A stretch of DNA of 10,981 nucleotides, taken from assembly GCA_027364815.1 (NCBI GenBank), contig DAHXOQ010000074.1, positions 1 through 10,981 of the forward strand, read 5' to 3'. The stretch is from Acidobacteriaceae bacterium (lineage in GTDB: Bacteria; Acidobacteriota; Terriglobia; Terriglobales; Acidobacteriaceae). Shown here one piece after another: positions 1 through 6,011 of this stretch (position 1 is its first letter; each line of letters begins with the position of its first letter). The notes below the pieces were generated by a model. The model had not been told where the DNA came from, made no database searches, and worked only from the letters and a program-made list of their open reading frames with translations. A program made the translations under genes and the position numbers.

Positions 1-1
1 A

Positions 2-1279
2 CTACTTTTCGGTGGCGAATAAATCTTCGATGGTCTCTCGGCGGCGAATCACGCTGACTTTGGAACCATCCACAAGCACTTCAGCAGGGCGTGGGCGCGT
101 GTTGTAATTCGAACTCTGCGACATTCCGTAGGCCCCGGCATCGAGGAGAGCGAGCAGATCTCCAGTTTCGACGGGCGAGAGTTTGCGGTCACGTGCAAAG
201 AAATCTCCGGTCTCGCAGATGGGGCCGACTACATCGACAGGCTTGACTTGGCCTTTGCGCGGGAGGACTGGAACGATCTCGTGGTGCGCCTGGTAGAGTG
301 CCGGGCGAATGAGATCGTTCATTGCGGCGTCGGTAATGACGAAGGTTTTATTGCCGTTTTTTTTGACGTAGAGGACGCGGGTGAGGAGTGCGCCTGCTTG
401 CGCGATGATGAAGCGGCCGGGTTCAAGTATCAACCTGCCATTGAAGTCGTTGAGGGATTTTTTCAGCGCACTTGTGTACTCGTTGACTTTTTCTTGAGCA
501 TTGAAAACTTCGGCATGGTAGTCGATGCCCAAACCGCCACCGGCGTCTATTGCTTTGAGCACGATGCCATCTTTCTTCATAACATTTACTAGCTCAACGA
601 CGCGCGCAATGGCAGCACCGAATGGAGTCGCGGAGCGAATTTGCGAGCCTATGTGGACGCTGATGCCATAAGCTTCAAGCCACTTGTTGTTTTTGACGCT
701 GAGATAGAGTTCGCGTGCGCGGCGAATGTCCACGCCGAATTTGTGTTCGCGCAGGCCTGTGGAAATGTAGGGGTGCGTTTCGGCAAAGACATCGGGATTA
801 ACGCGGAGTGCGAAGCGGGCTCGGATTTTCCTTTTTGCGGCGCGTTTGGCGAGAAGCTCAAGTTCGCCTTCACTTTCTACGTTAAATTGCAAGATTCCTT
901 CATCGAGTGCGAGGTCAATTTCTGCTGCTGTTTTGCCTACGCCTGAGAAGACAATACGGCTAACGGCTTCAGGGGCTGCAGCCAAGACGCGTTTCAATTC
1001 CCCGCCTGAGACTATGTCGAAGCCGGCTCCTTGTGCGGCGAGAATTTTCAAAATTCCTAAAGTCGAGTTTGCTTTGACCGCGTAGCAGATTAAGTGTTCG
1101 CGGTCTTCAAGCGCTGCCTGAAAGAGGCAAAATCTCTCACGAATCTGGTCGGCAGAGTAGACGTAGAGCGGTGTTCCGTGGCGCTTGGCTAAAGCCACAA
1201 GCGAGACGCTGCCGCAATGGAGTTCAGCGGCGTTGTTGGGTCGCGTGAAGGGTCGTGCTAGAGTTTTGCGTTGAGCCAA
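2..1279 (-). CDS. lysA: Diaminopimelate decarboxylase
   Basis: Cytosolic PLP enzyme that decarboxylates meso-diaminopimelate to L-lysine, the last step of lysine synthesis. The protein shows the whole alanine-racemase-fold decarboxylase pattern. Numbered from the TTG at 1288, it has the PLP lysine in YAVKAN (K72), HIGSQ at about 212, the phosphate-binding GGGLG at about 250, EPGR at about 289, and the active-site CETGDFF segment (C358) donated across the dimer. Length (425-428 residues) is normal and the gene is complete; the stop is at 2-4. No ATG lies near the N-terminus. A TTG at 1288 is only 1 base from the AAGGA box, while a second in-frame TTG at 1279 has 10 bases of spacing, so I prefer 1279. 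The gene diverges from ispG. The family call is very secure; the exact start is not. Confidence 0.95.
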   Translation of the reverse strand: MAQRKTLARPFTRPNNAAELHCGSVSLVALAKRHGTPLYVYSADQIRERFCLFQAALEDREHLICYAVKANSTLGILKILAAQGAGFDIVSGGELKRVLAAAPEAVSRIVFSGVGKTAAEIDLALDEGILQFNVESEGELELLAKRAAKRKIRARFALRVNPDVFAETHPYISTGLREHKFGVDIRRARELYLSVKNNKWLEAYGISVHIGSQIRSATPFGAAIARVVELVNVMKKDGIVLKAIDAGGGLGIDYHAEVFNAQEKVNEYTSALKKSLNDFNGRLILEPGRFIIAQAGALLTRVLYVKKNGNKTFVITDAAMNDLIRPALYQAHHEIVPVLPRKGQVKPVDVVGPICETGDFFARDRKLSPVETGDLLALLDAGAYGMSQSSNYNTRPRPAEVLVDGSKVSVIRRRETIEDLFATEK

Positions 1280-1289
1280 TGGATTCAAT

Positions 1290-1294
1290 TCCTT
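1290..1294 (-). promoter_or_regulatory. lysA ribosome binding site
   Basis: AAGGA on the minus strand. It is 1 base from the TTG at 1288 and 10 bases from the TTG at 1279. This spacing argues for the inner TTG as the lysA start. Confidence 0.5.
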
Positions 1295-1310
1295 AGGAGG
1301 TGTTTGTTAA

Positions 1311-1319
1311 AGCGTAGCA
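1311..1319 (-). promoter_or_regulatory. Candidate extended -10 for lysA
   Basis: The minus strand reads TGC followed by TACGCT, an extended -10 form, about 25 to 30 bases upstream of the lysA start. No convincing -35 box is visible at 16-18 bases, so this is a weak prediction. Confidence 0.3.
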
Positions 1320-1372
1320 GAAGTGCGGCACCCTCGACTCAAATTCGGTAATAGGAGAGAAACTCCACACTG

Positions 1373-1378
1373 TAAAAT
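1373..1378 (+). promoter_or_regulatory. Candidate -10 for ispG
   Basis: TAAAAT, preceded directly by TG, ends 16 bases before the ispG ATG. Transcription would begin at about 1385, leaving a short leader that just includes the GAGGA ribosome site at 1386-1390. A small dyad (GGAG at 1354-1357, CTCC at 1363-1366) lies just upstream. No clear -35 box is seen. Confidence 0.35.
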
Positions 1379-1394
1379 AGTAGTTGAGGATTCC

Positions 1395-2609
1395 ATGGCA
1401 GAGATTCAACGCAGAAAAACACCGACGGTAAAGATTGGCAATGTACGCGTGGGTTGGGAAGTTCCGGTCGTCGTGCAGTCGATGACGAACACGGACACCG
1501 CTGATGCGGCTTCGACAATTGAACAGGTTGCAGCTCTGGCGCTTGCTGGTTCAGAGATTGTTCGCGTCACGGTTAATAATGAGGAAGCCGCTGCGGCTGT
1601 ACCTGAGATTGTTGAGGGTCTCGAGAAGCGCGGCTTGAGAGTGCCGATTGTTGGCGATTTTCATTACAACGGACATTTGCTGCTGAAGAAGTTCCCTGCT
1701 ACGGCGCGTGCGCTGGCGAAGTACCGCATCAATCCGGGCAATGTTTCAATTGGGCGCAAAGATGACGACAACTTCCGCACGATGGTGGAGTGCGCGGTTG
1801 AGAATCAGAAACCGGTACGCATTGGCGTGAACTGGGGGTCACTCGATCAGGCTCTGTTGACGCGCATGATGGATGAGAATTCGAAGAGCTCGACACCGCT
1901 GCCGGCCCGCGAAGTGATGATGGAGGCGATGGTGGTGAGCGCGATTGATTCTGCGAAGGCGGCTGAGCAATATGGACTGCGCGCGGATCATATTATTCTT
2001 TCGGCGAAAGTCTCCGGTGTTCGCGATTTGATAGACGTTTATACAAATCTTGCTGAACGGACAAACTATGTGCTGCATCTTGGTTTGACTGAAGCAGGGA
2101 TGGGCGCGAAAGGACTGATCGCTTCAACGGCAGGACTTGCTCCGCTGCTGCTGGCAGGAATTGGGGACACTATTCGTGTGAGTCTGACGCCGAAGCCTGG
2201 TGGAGATCGCACGGAGGAAGTGCTGGCGGCGCAACAGATTTTGCAGTCGCTTTCGATTCGCAGCTTTATGCCGCAGGTGACGAGTTGCCCCGGTTGCGGC
2301 CGCACCACAAGTACCTATTTCCAGGAGCTTGCTGAGCAGATTCAGAGTTATCTGCGCACGAGTATGCCGGAGTGGCGCAAGAAGTATCCAGGCGTTGAAG
2401 AACTCAAGCTGGCAGTGATGGGGTGCATTGTCAACGGCCCCGGAGAGAGCAAGCACGCGAACCTTGGAATCAGTTTGCCTGGAACATTTGAAGAGCCCAA
2501 GGCGCCGGTTTATATTGATGGCAAGCTTTCTGTGACGTTGAAGGGCGACAATATTGTTGCTGAGTTCAAAGAGATTCTGGATAAGTACGTGGCGAGCCAC
2601 TATGCGTAG
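1395..2609 (+). CDS. ispG: 4-hydroxy-3-methylbut-2-enyl diphosphate synthase IspG (GcpE)
   Basis: Iron-sulfur enzyme of the MEP isoprenoid pathway. It reductively converts 2-C-methyl-D-erythritol 2,4-cyclodiphosphate to HMBPP, normally with flavodoxin or ferredoxin as electron donor. The N-terminal TIM barrel opens with the typical region around VQSMTNTDT. The C-terminal cluster domain has CPGC (C298, C301) and GCIVNGPGE (C344, E351), matching the three cluster cysteines and the glutamate ligand known in the family. The C301-C344 distance is about 11 residues longer than I recall for E. coli, through an insert around the RTSMPEWRKKYPG stretch. The frame is open upstream to a GTG at 1323, but that codon has no ribosome site. 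The ATG at 1395 has GAGGA at 1386-1390, giving 404 residues. The 3' end overlaps the convergent gene by 10 bases. Confidence 0.97.
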   Translation: MAEIQRRKTPTVKIGNVRVGWEVPVVVQSMTNTDTADAASTIEQVAALALAGSEIVRVTVNNEEAAAAVPEIVEGLEKRGLRVPIVGDFHYNGHLLLKKFPATARALAKYRINPGNVSIGRKDDDNFRTMVECAVENQKPVRIGVNWGSLDQALLTRMMDENSKSSTPLPAREVMMEAMVVSAIDSAKAAEQYGLRADHIILSAKVSGVRDLIDVYTNLAERTNYVLHLGLTEAGMGAKGLIASTAGLAPLLLAGIGDTIRVSLTPKPGGDRTEEVLAAQQILQSLSIRSFMPQVTSCPGCGRTTSTYFQELAEQIQSYLRTSMPEWRKKYPGVEELKLAVMGCIVNGPGESKHANLGISLPGTFEEPKAPVYIDGKLSVTLKGDNIVAEFKEILDKYVASHYA

Positions 2610-3055
2610 TCATTGTTGTAGAAAGAAGTTTGCGCGGGGAGCAGGTCATCATCGTCAGTGCTGATGATCGTTCCCTGATGGTAGAGAATCGACCAACCTT
2701 CTTTACTTTTGTGCCAGATTGTAGCACGGCGGGTGAGACGACCGATTTGATCGAGAGTGTATGTTAATAGAAATATCTGAGGTCCAAGCTGTTTGAGGCC
2801 GATTTCTGAGGTCTTCCAGCCCGCACTTGTGGCATTGACCAGAGCAATCTTCGCGGCGTTTTCCAAGATGAAGGCCCGACTGTAGCGACGTCCTGAGGCG
2901 CCGACTTCCCAATAATCGGATGACATTCTGCGAGATAACTCTTCGGCTGAAGTACCGAAGTTTTCAGTGTGGAAGATGGGTTCGAGTTTGCAAAGCTCTT
3001 GAAACTCTGCTTCAAGGCCGGGATCAACTTGAGAAAAAACTGAATTCTGACTCAT
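2600..3055 (-). CDS. DUF4440 / NTF2-like (SnoaL-fold) protein
   Basis: Small cytosolic protein of about 151 residues from the ATG at 3055. It has the pattern of DUF4440 proteins: an N-terminal helix, a central S-D-Y-W-E-V-G-x-S-G-R-x-Y-S-R block (residues about 45-60), and a closing strand pair R-A-T-I-W ... G-W-S-I-L-Y-H-Q-G-T near residues 110-127. These form a cone-shaped ligand pocket in the NTF2 superfamily. No catalytic residues can be assigned, so the function is unknown. There is no signal peptide. An upstream in-frame GTG at 3085 would add 10 residues, but neither start has a recognisable ribosome site. A TATAGT box lies 6 bases before the ATG. The gene stands alone on its strand and overlaps the ispG end. 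Confidence 0.75.
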   Translation of the reverse strand: MSQNSVFSQVDPGLEAEFQELCKLEPIFHTENFGTSAEELSRRMSSDYWEVGASGRRYSRAFILENAAKIALVNATSAGWKTSEIGLKQLGPQIFLLTYTLDQIGRLTRRATIWHKSKEGWSILYHQGTIISTDDDDLLPAQTSFYNNDYA

Positions 3056-3061
3056 GCGGAA

Positions 3062-3067
3062 ACTATA
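3062..3067 (-). promoter_or_regulatory. Candidate -10 of the DUF4440 gene
   Basis: The minus strand reads TATAGT, then 6 bases, then the ATG at 3055. If used, transcription would begin at or next to the start codon, giving a leaderless mRNA. This fits the absence of a ribosome site. No good -35 box is seen. Confidence 0.35.
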
Positions 3068-3148
3068 AATGTTCAACACGGCCACTCAGTATGGACTTTC
3101 GTCACTTCCCCACCTGGGCTCGCCGCGCTACTCTTGTCGCAACGAAAA

Positions 3149-3682
3149 ATGGAAAGTACAAGAATAGCTTTCGCAAGATTCTTTGGAGTGATGGCACTGG
3201 CGTTGGCTTTGTCAGTCGCTGTTTACGCCAAGGATAAACCGTGTGTTACCGCCGATGAGGCTGCGAGACACGTGTACAAGGATATGTGCGTGACGGCACA
3301 TGTTTACGATGTGGTGCAGTTGGCGGATGGAACGCGGTACCTGGATATTTGCTCTCCGGATACTGCTGATGACCATTGCCAGTTCACGATTATCAGTCTT
3401 CCGGAGGATCGCGAAGAAGTGGGCGAGTTGCTGAAATATCGCGGAGAAGATGTACATGTACGCGGAATTGTGAGGCCGATGCATGGACGCGCGGGTTTGC
3501 AAGTCAGCAACATGCGTCAGTTTAAAGGAGGGCCGGAGAGGTTCAAGCCGAATCCGCGATTGTTGCATGGATTTGATGGCGGCAGTGCTAGGGCGCCGAT
3601 ACGCGACCCGAATCTTCGACCTCAGGGACGTGTGCGAAGCTTTATGAACTCGCGGGACCAGGTGTCGCGGCCTATAAAATGA
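3149..3682 (+). CDS. Exported small protein, probable OB-fold
   Basis: Protein of 177 residues with a clear signal peptide: positive N-region (R5, R10), hydrophobic core at 11-25 and an AxA-like site ending V-Y-A at 27. The mature part (about 30-130) alternates short strands in an OB-like order: CVTAHVYDVV, TRYLDICSP, FTIISLPED, then a GEDVHVRGIV strand and a G-R-A-G-L-Q-V turn. This resembles secreted bacterial OB-fold (nucleic-acid-binding-like) proteins. Four cysteines (32, 47, 68, 77) could form two disulfides. The last 45 residues are rich in Arg, Pro and Gly, basic and probably disordered. The frame extends 5 codons upstream to a TTG at 3134, but the ATG gives the better signal peptide. 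No ribosome site is obvious. The function is unknown and the fold call is an inference. Confidence 0.65.
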   Translation: MESTRIAFARFFGVMALALALSVAVYAKDKPCVTADEAARHVYKDMCVTAHVYDVVQLADGTRYLDICSPDTADDHCQFTIISLPEDREEVGELLKYRGEDVHVRGIVRPMHGRAGLQVSNMRQFKGGPERFKPNPRLLHGFDGGSARAPIRDPNLRPQGRVRSFMNSRDQVSRPIK

Positions 3683-4145
3683 CTTCAAGTGCGGCCAGTG
3701 ATTGCTCGGCTGTTTTGTGGTGGATGAATATGCCACCCATCTCAACCCAGAGATGGCGATACTTTACAAAATCATCAATCAGGACGTCACCGGGCCGTCC
3801 GTATTTGCATTTGTCTTTGGACGCGCACGTAATCATTTCTACATCCGGGAAATAGTGATCGCGCCATTTGCGCTTTTGTGGCTCTGACCACTCGCCGGGC
3901 GGGCATCCGGTGAGAATGACTGGAGCTACTTCTGGATGCAGGCGACGAACGCCTTCAACGAGCACTGGCGCATCTTGAATGAGCGGGAGGCGTGCGTAGA
4001 AGTCACCAGAGGCGACGATGCGATTCCAGAATTCGACTGAGCCGAATTTGTCCTCGGCGGCGCGGGATTCCATGCCGAAGATTTCATAAGCGCGTTTGTC
4101 GAAGTCGGCGAGGACGCCGTCGCAATCAAGAAAAATTGTGCGCAA
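3672..4145 (-). CDS. HAD-superfamily 5'(3')-deoxyribonucleotidase-like phosphatase
   Basis: Cytosolic HAD phosphatase of 157 residues, closest in pattern to the NT5C-type 5' nucleotidases that remove phosphate from deoxyribonucleotides. Motif I is DCDGVLADFD (nucleophile D7, acid/base D9). Motif II is the threonine of VILTG (T79). The motif III lysine is probably K110 or K112, and motif IV is DVLIDD (D120, D124, D125, metal binding). All catalytic residues are present. The start is a TTG with an excellent ribosome site (TAAGGAG at 4154-4160, 8 bases away). This site contains the stop codon of the upstream MFS gene, so translation of the two is probably coupled. The 3' end overlaps the convergent secreted-protein gene by 11 bases. 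The true substrate is unknown; a modified or queuosine-related nucleotide is possible but unproven. Confidence 0.82.
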   Translation of the reverse strand: MRTIFLDCDGVLADFDKRAYEIFGMESRAAEDKFGSVEFWNRIVASGDFYARLPLIQDAPVLVEGVRRLHPEVAPVILTGCPPGEWSEPQKRKWRDHYFPDVEMITCASKDKCKYGRPGDVLIDDFVKYRHLWVEMGGIFIHHKTAEQSLAALEVIL

Positions 4146-4153
4146 AGGTAGAT

Positions 4154-4160
4154 CTCCTTA
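4154..4160 (-). promoter_or_regulatory. Ribosome binding site overlapping MFS stop codon
   Basis: TAAGGAG on the minus strand. The first three bases are the TAA stop of the MFS gene, and the remainder is a strong Shine-Dalgarno 8 bases from the TTG of the HAD phosphatase. It fixes that TTG start and implies reinitiation coupling. Confidence 0.85.
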
Positions 4161-5423
4161 CGATGTCCAGGATGGGGGCAGGTTTGGAGATTCTTCAAGC
4201 GGAGGTGCGAAGCGGGAGCCGTAGAAGAGTATGGTTGCGGAGACGATGAGTGCGACGAGAGTGAGGCCGAGAGCGATGCCTAGATTTTTTGTGCGGTCAG
4301 AGAAAAAGCCTATGATCTGCGGAGAAAACGAGTCGCCAAAGAAATGGATACAAAAGAGATTCACAGAGACTGCAGTTGCACGCACCGGCGCTGAAACACT
4401 GTTGACGAGCGCGGCATTGAGCGGACCATTGTTGAGGAAGAGGAAAAACTCGGCTGCAAAAAGCGCTGGGATGACAAACTGAGCAGGGCCAAAGAAAGCC
4501 AGTGCACCGAAAGGCAGTGTGAGTGCAACGCTCCAGAAGGAGAGCAGATAGAGGGCGCGATGATTGGTACGTAGCCAACGTTGGGCTATCCAACCGCCAA
4601 CGAGAGTACCGAATATTCCATCAATAACTGTGATGACACCGAGCATAAATGTTGCTTTGCCGAGAGGAATGCCTGAGACGCGATTCAGAAATGTTGGCAC
4701 CCAAGCTGAGATTCCTCCCATGGCAAATGTCAATGTTGCCAGGCCGAATGTTGCGGTAAGAAAGGCAGGGTTTGTGAAGATGCCGAGAACCGTTGCGCGA
4801 TCTTGAGTGGGGTGGATATGGTCACTTGCTCCACGTGTAGGTTCTTTGGCTAACCAGCCGTAGAGCGCGGCAAAGATCAGGCCTGGAATGGCACAAAGAA
4901 AGAATGGTGTGCGCCATCCCCACAGTGTTCCCAGATTCCCACCTGCAACATATCCAAGAGCCGCGCCTACAGGAATGACTGTGTAGAAAAATGACAGAAT
5001 CCTATTGCGCTCTCGCTCGGGATAAAAATCAGCGAGTACACTTGGGGCGTAAATTCCAAAAGTTGCCTCGCCAACCCCGACCAGTGCGTGGCGTAGATAA
5101 AGTGTTCGATAATCGTGAACCCAGGCAGTAGCCAATGTTGCCAGGCTCCACAAGACCGCGCCGCCTATAATGAGCCACTTTCGCTTGTAGCGATCGCCTA
5201 ACCAGCCAGTAGCCGGAGCAACCAGCATATAAGTGACGAGCAAGGCCGTGGTCAACGCACCCATTTGTTGATCGGTAGCATGGAACTCTGCCTGGATCAG
5301 CGGCTGCGCGCCGGGAAGAATATAGCGGTCAATGTAATTGAGAAGATTGAGGCCGATGAGCAGAGTCAGCGCGACCATAGCTGGGCTCATACGCGGATTG
5401 CGACTGACGGATTCAACTAGCAA
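4158..5423 (-). CDS. MFS transporter, Spinster-like
   Basis: Inner-membrane carrier of 421 residues with the usual twelve hydrophobic segments. The first segment carries NLLNYIDRY (N29-Y34), typical of the Spinster (Spns) branch of the major facilitator superfamily. The loop after helix 2 holds motif A, GWLGDRYKRK (73-82). An R-H-A-L-V-G-V-G-E-A motif in helix 4 agrees with the same branch. Substrates of bacterial Spinster homologues are mostly unknown; lipid-like or organic anions are suggested for relatives. The start is a TTG with GGAGG 6 bases upstream; an ATG at 5390 is the alternative. The gene lies 59 bases after queF and directly before the HAD phosphatase, in a likely operon. Transport of a nucleoside or queuosine precursor is a guess from context only. 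Confidence 0.88.
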   Translation of the reverse strand: MLVESVSRNPRMSPAMVALTLLIGLNLLNYIDRYILPGAQPLIQAEFHATDQQMGALTTALLVTYMLVAPATGWLGDRYKRKWLIIGGAVLWSLATLATAWVHDYRTLYLRHALVGVGEATFGIYAPSVLADFYPERERNRILSFFYTVIPVGAALGYVAGGNLGTLWGWRTPFFLCAIPGLIFAALYGWLAKEPTRGASDHIHPTQDRATVLGIFTNPAFLTATFGLATLTFAMGGISAWVPTFLNRVSGIPLGKATFMLGVITVIDGIFGTLVGGWIAQRWLRTNHRALYLLSFWSVALTLPFGALAFFGPAQFVIPALFAAEFFLFLNNGPLNAALVNSVSAPVRATAVSVNLFCIHFFGDSFSPQIIGFFSDRTKNLGIALGLTLVALIVSATILFYGSRFAPPLEESPNLPPSWTS

Positions 5424-5429
5424 CAGCGG

Positions 5430-5434
5430 CCTCC
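5430..5434 (-). promoter_or_regulatory. MFS gene ribosome binding site
   Basis: GGAGG on the minus strand, 6 bases before the TTG at 5423. It supports this TTG over the internal ATG at 5390. Confidence 0.7.
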
Positions 5435-5482
5435 ACTTGGTGCAAATGCTCAGGATTTTTCAATCGTACACTGCCGGGTCAG

Positions 5483-5884
5483 TCACTGATTTTTCGGTCT
5501 AGGCCAGCGCGCTTCGACTGTAGTTGCAATGCCGCCGCGTGGACGGAAGACGCCATTGACGACAGCCCAGACCGGATTGCAGGCTTTGACTACGTCTTCA
5601 AGTATCTGGTTAACAATATTTTCCTGAAAGATGCCGAGATTGCGATAGCAGAAAAGATATTCTTTGAGAGACTTGAGTTCCAGGCAGCTTTCGCTGGGCA
5701 TGTAGCGAATGGTCAGTGCGCCGAAATCAGGCAGGCTGGTTTTGGGGCAGACGGAGGTGAACTCCGGATCGTCAATAAGGATTTCATAAGCTGGAAATTG
5801 ATTCTTCCACGTCTCGATGGCGGGAAATGCGAAGTCGAGTCCAGCTGCGGCGTGCTGGTCGGTATAGCGGGGTTCAATGGACAT
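5483..5884 (-). CDS. queF: NADPH-dependent 7-cyano-7-deazaguanine reductase (QueF, short type)
   Basis: Cytosolic enzyme that reduces the nitrile of preQ0 to the amine preQ1 in queuosine synthesis, using NADPH. At 133 residues it is the single-domain type. The nucleophilic cysteine and acid are in SVCPKTSLPDFG (C46, D53). The QueF signature ELKSLKEY spans 69-76, followed by YRNLGIFQEN (80-89) and the FRPRGGI segment near the C-terminus. Compared with the B. subtilis enzyme as I recall it (FHED), the substrate-contacting histidine is a glutamine here (Q87), while the adjacent glutamate (E88) is kept. The N-terminus is also shorter. The ATG at 5884 has no ribosome site but has TAGAAT 6 bases upstream. 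The gene is first of a probable operon with the MFS and HAD genes and diverges from the export operon. Confidence 0.93.
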   Translation of the reverse strand: MSIEPRYTDQHAAAGLDFAFPAIETWKNQFPAYEILIDDPEFTSVCPKTSLPDFGALTIRYMPSESCLELKSLKEYLFCYRNLGIFQENIVNQILEDVVKACNPVWAVVNGVFRPRGGIATTVEARWPRPKNQ

Positions 5885-5890
5885 AATTCT

Positions 5891-5896
5891 ATTCTA
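5891..5896 (-). promoter_or_regulatory. Candidate -10 of queF
   Basis: The minus strand reads TAGAAT, then 6 bases, then the queF ATG, which would give a leaderless or nearly leaderless mRNA. The alternative is TTGGTC, a 16-base spacer and TAAAAC (about 5930 to 5903), which would give a short leader. The sequence alone does not decide. Confidence 0.3.
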
Positions 5897-5988
5897 CTTC
5901 TAGTTTTATGAGCTCGAAAAGGGCGACCAATATGAGTTGAAGTTACACAAATGAAATGTTTTGAAACGAAATTGTTTATGGTGAATCC

Positions 5989-5996
5989 TATATACT
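5989..5996 (+). promoter_or_regulatory. Candidate -10 of the export operon
   Basis: TATATACT, containing two overlapping -10-like hexamers, lies 15 bases before the adaptor ATG in an AT-rich stretch shared with the divergent queF promoter. TTGAAA (5961-5966) and TTGTTT (5972-5977) are nearby, but their spacing is wrong for a normal sigma-70 promoter. Confidence 0.35.
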
Positions 5997-6011
5997 AGCT
6001 AAGGCTAAAAA

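Noticed and set aside
248..946. Open frames on the plus strand within lysA (248-592 and 641-946)
   Set aside because: They are antisense shadows of a complete, well-conserved lysA; no independent support.
1295..1351. Perfect AGGAGG on the plus strand followed by a TTG-started 15-codon reading frame upstream of ispG
   Set aside because: The spacing to the TTG is only 3 bases, the peptide has no recognisable feature, and the motif overlaps the lysA ribosome region on the other strand; most likely chance.
1323..1394. 24-residue N-terminal extension of IspG from a GTG at 1323
   Set aside because: There is no ribosome site at the GTG, the extension is unlike IspG N-termini, and the ATG at 1395 has GAGGA at a workable spacing.
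2124..2600. 158-codon open frame antisense to ispG
   Set aside because: The composition is typical of a shadow frame (Arg/Leu/His-rich), with no start signal or recognisable domain; it lies inside a very secure gene.
3212..3745. 177-codon open frame antisense to the secreted protein gene
   Set aside because: It has no family pattern and would overlap two better-supported genes; the plus-strand frame has a signal peptide and a domain-like pattern.
5465..5482. Short inverted repeat (ACTG, CCGGGT, CAGT) between queF and the MFS gene as a terminator
   Set aside because: The stem is only four base pairs and no T-tract follows it on the transcribed strand.
5885..6011. preQ1 riboswitch upstream of queF, suggested by an ATAAAACTAG stretch on the minus strand
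   Set aside because: The stretch resembles the A-rich tail of preQ1-I, but no GAG/CTC-type P1 stem encloses a C-rich loop at the right distance; only a zero-loop GAGCTC is present.
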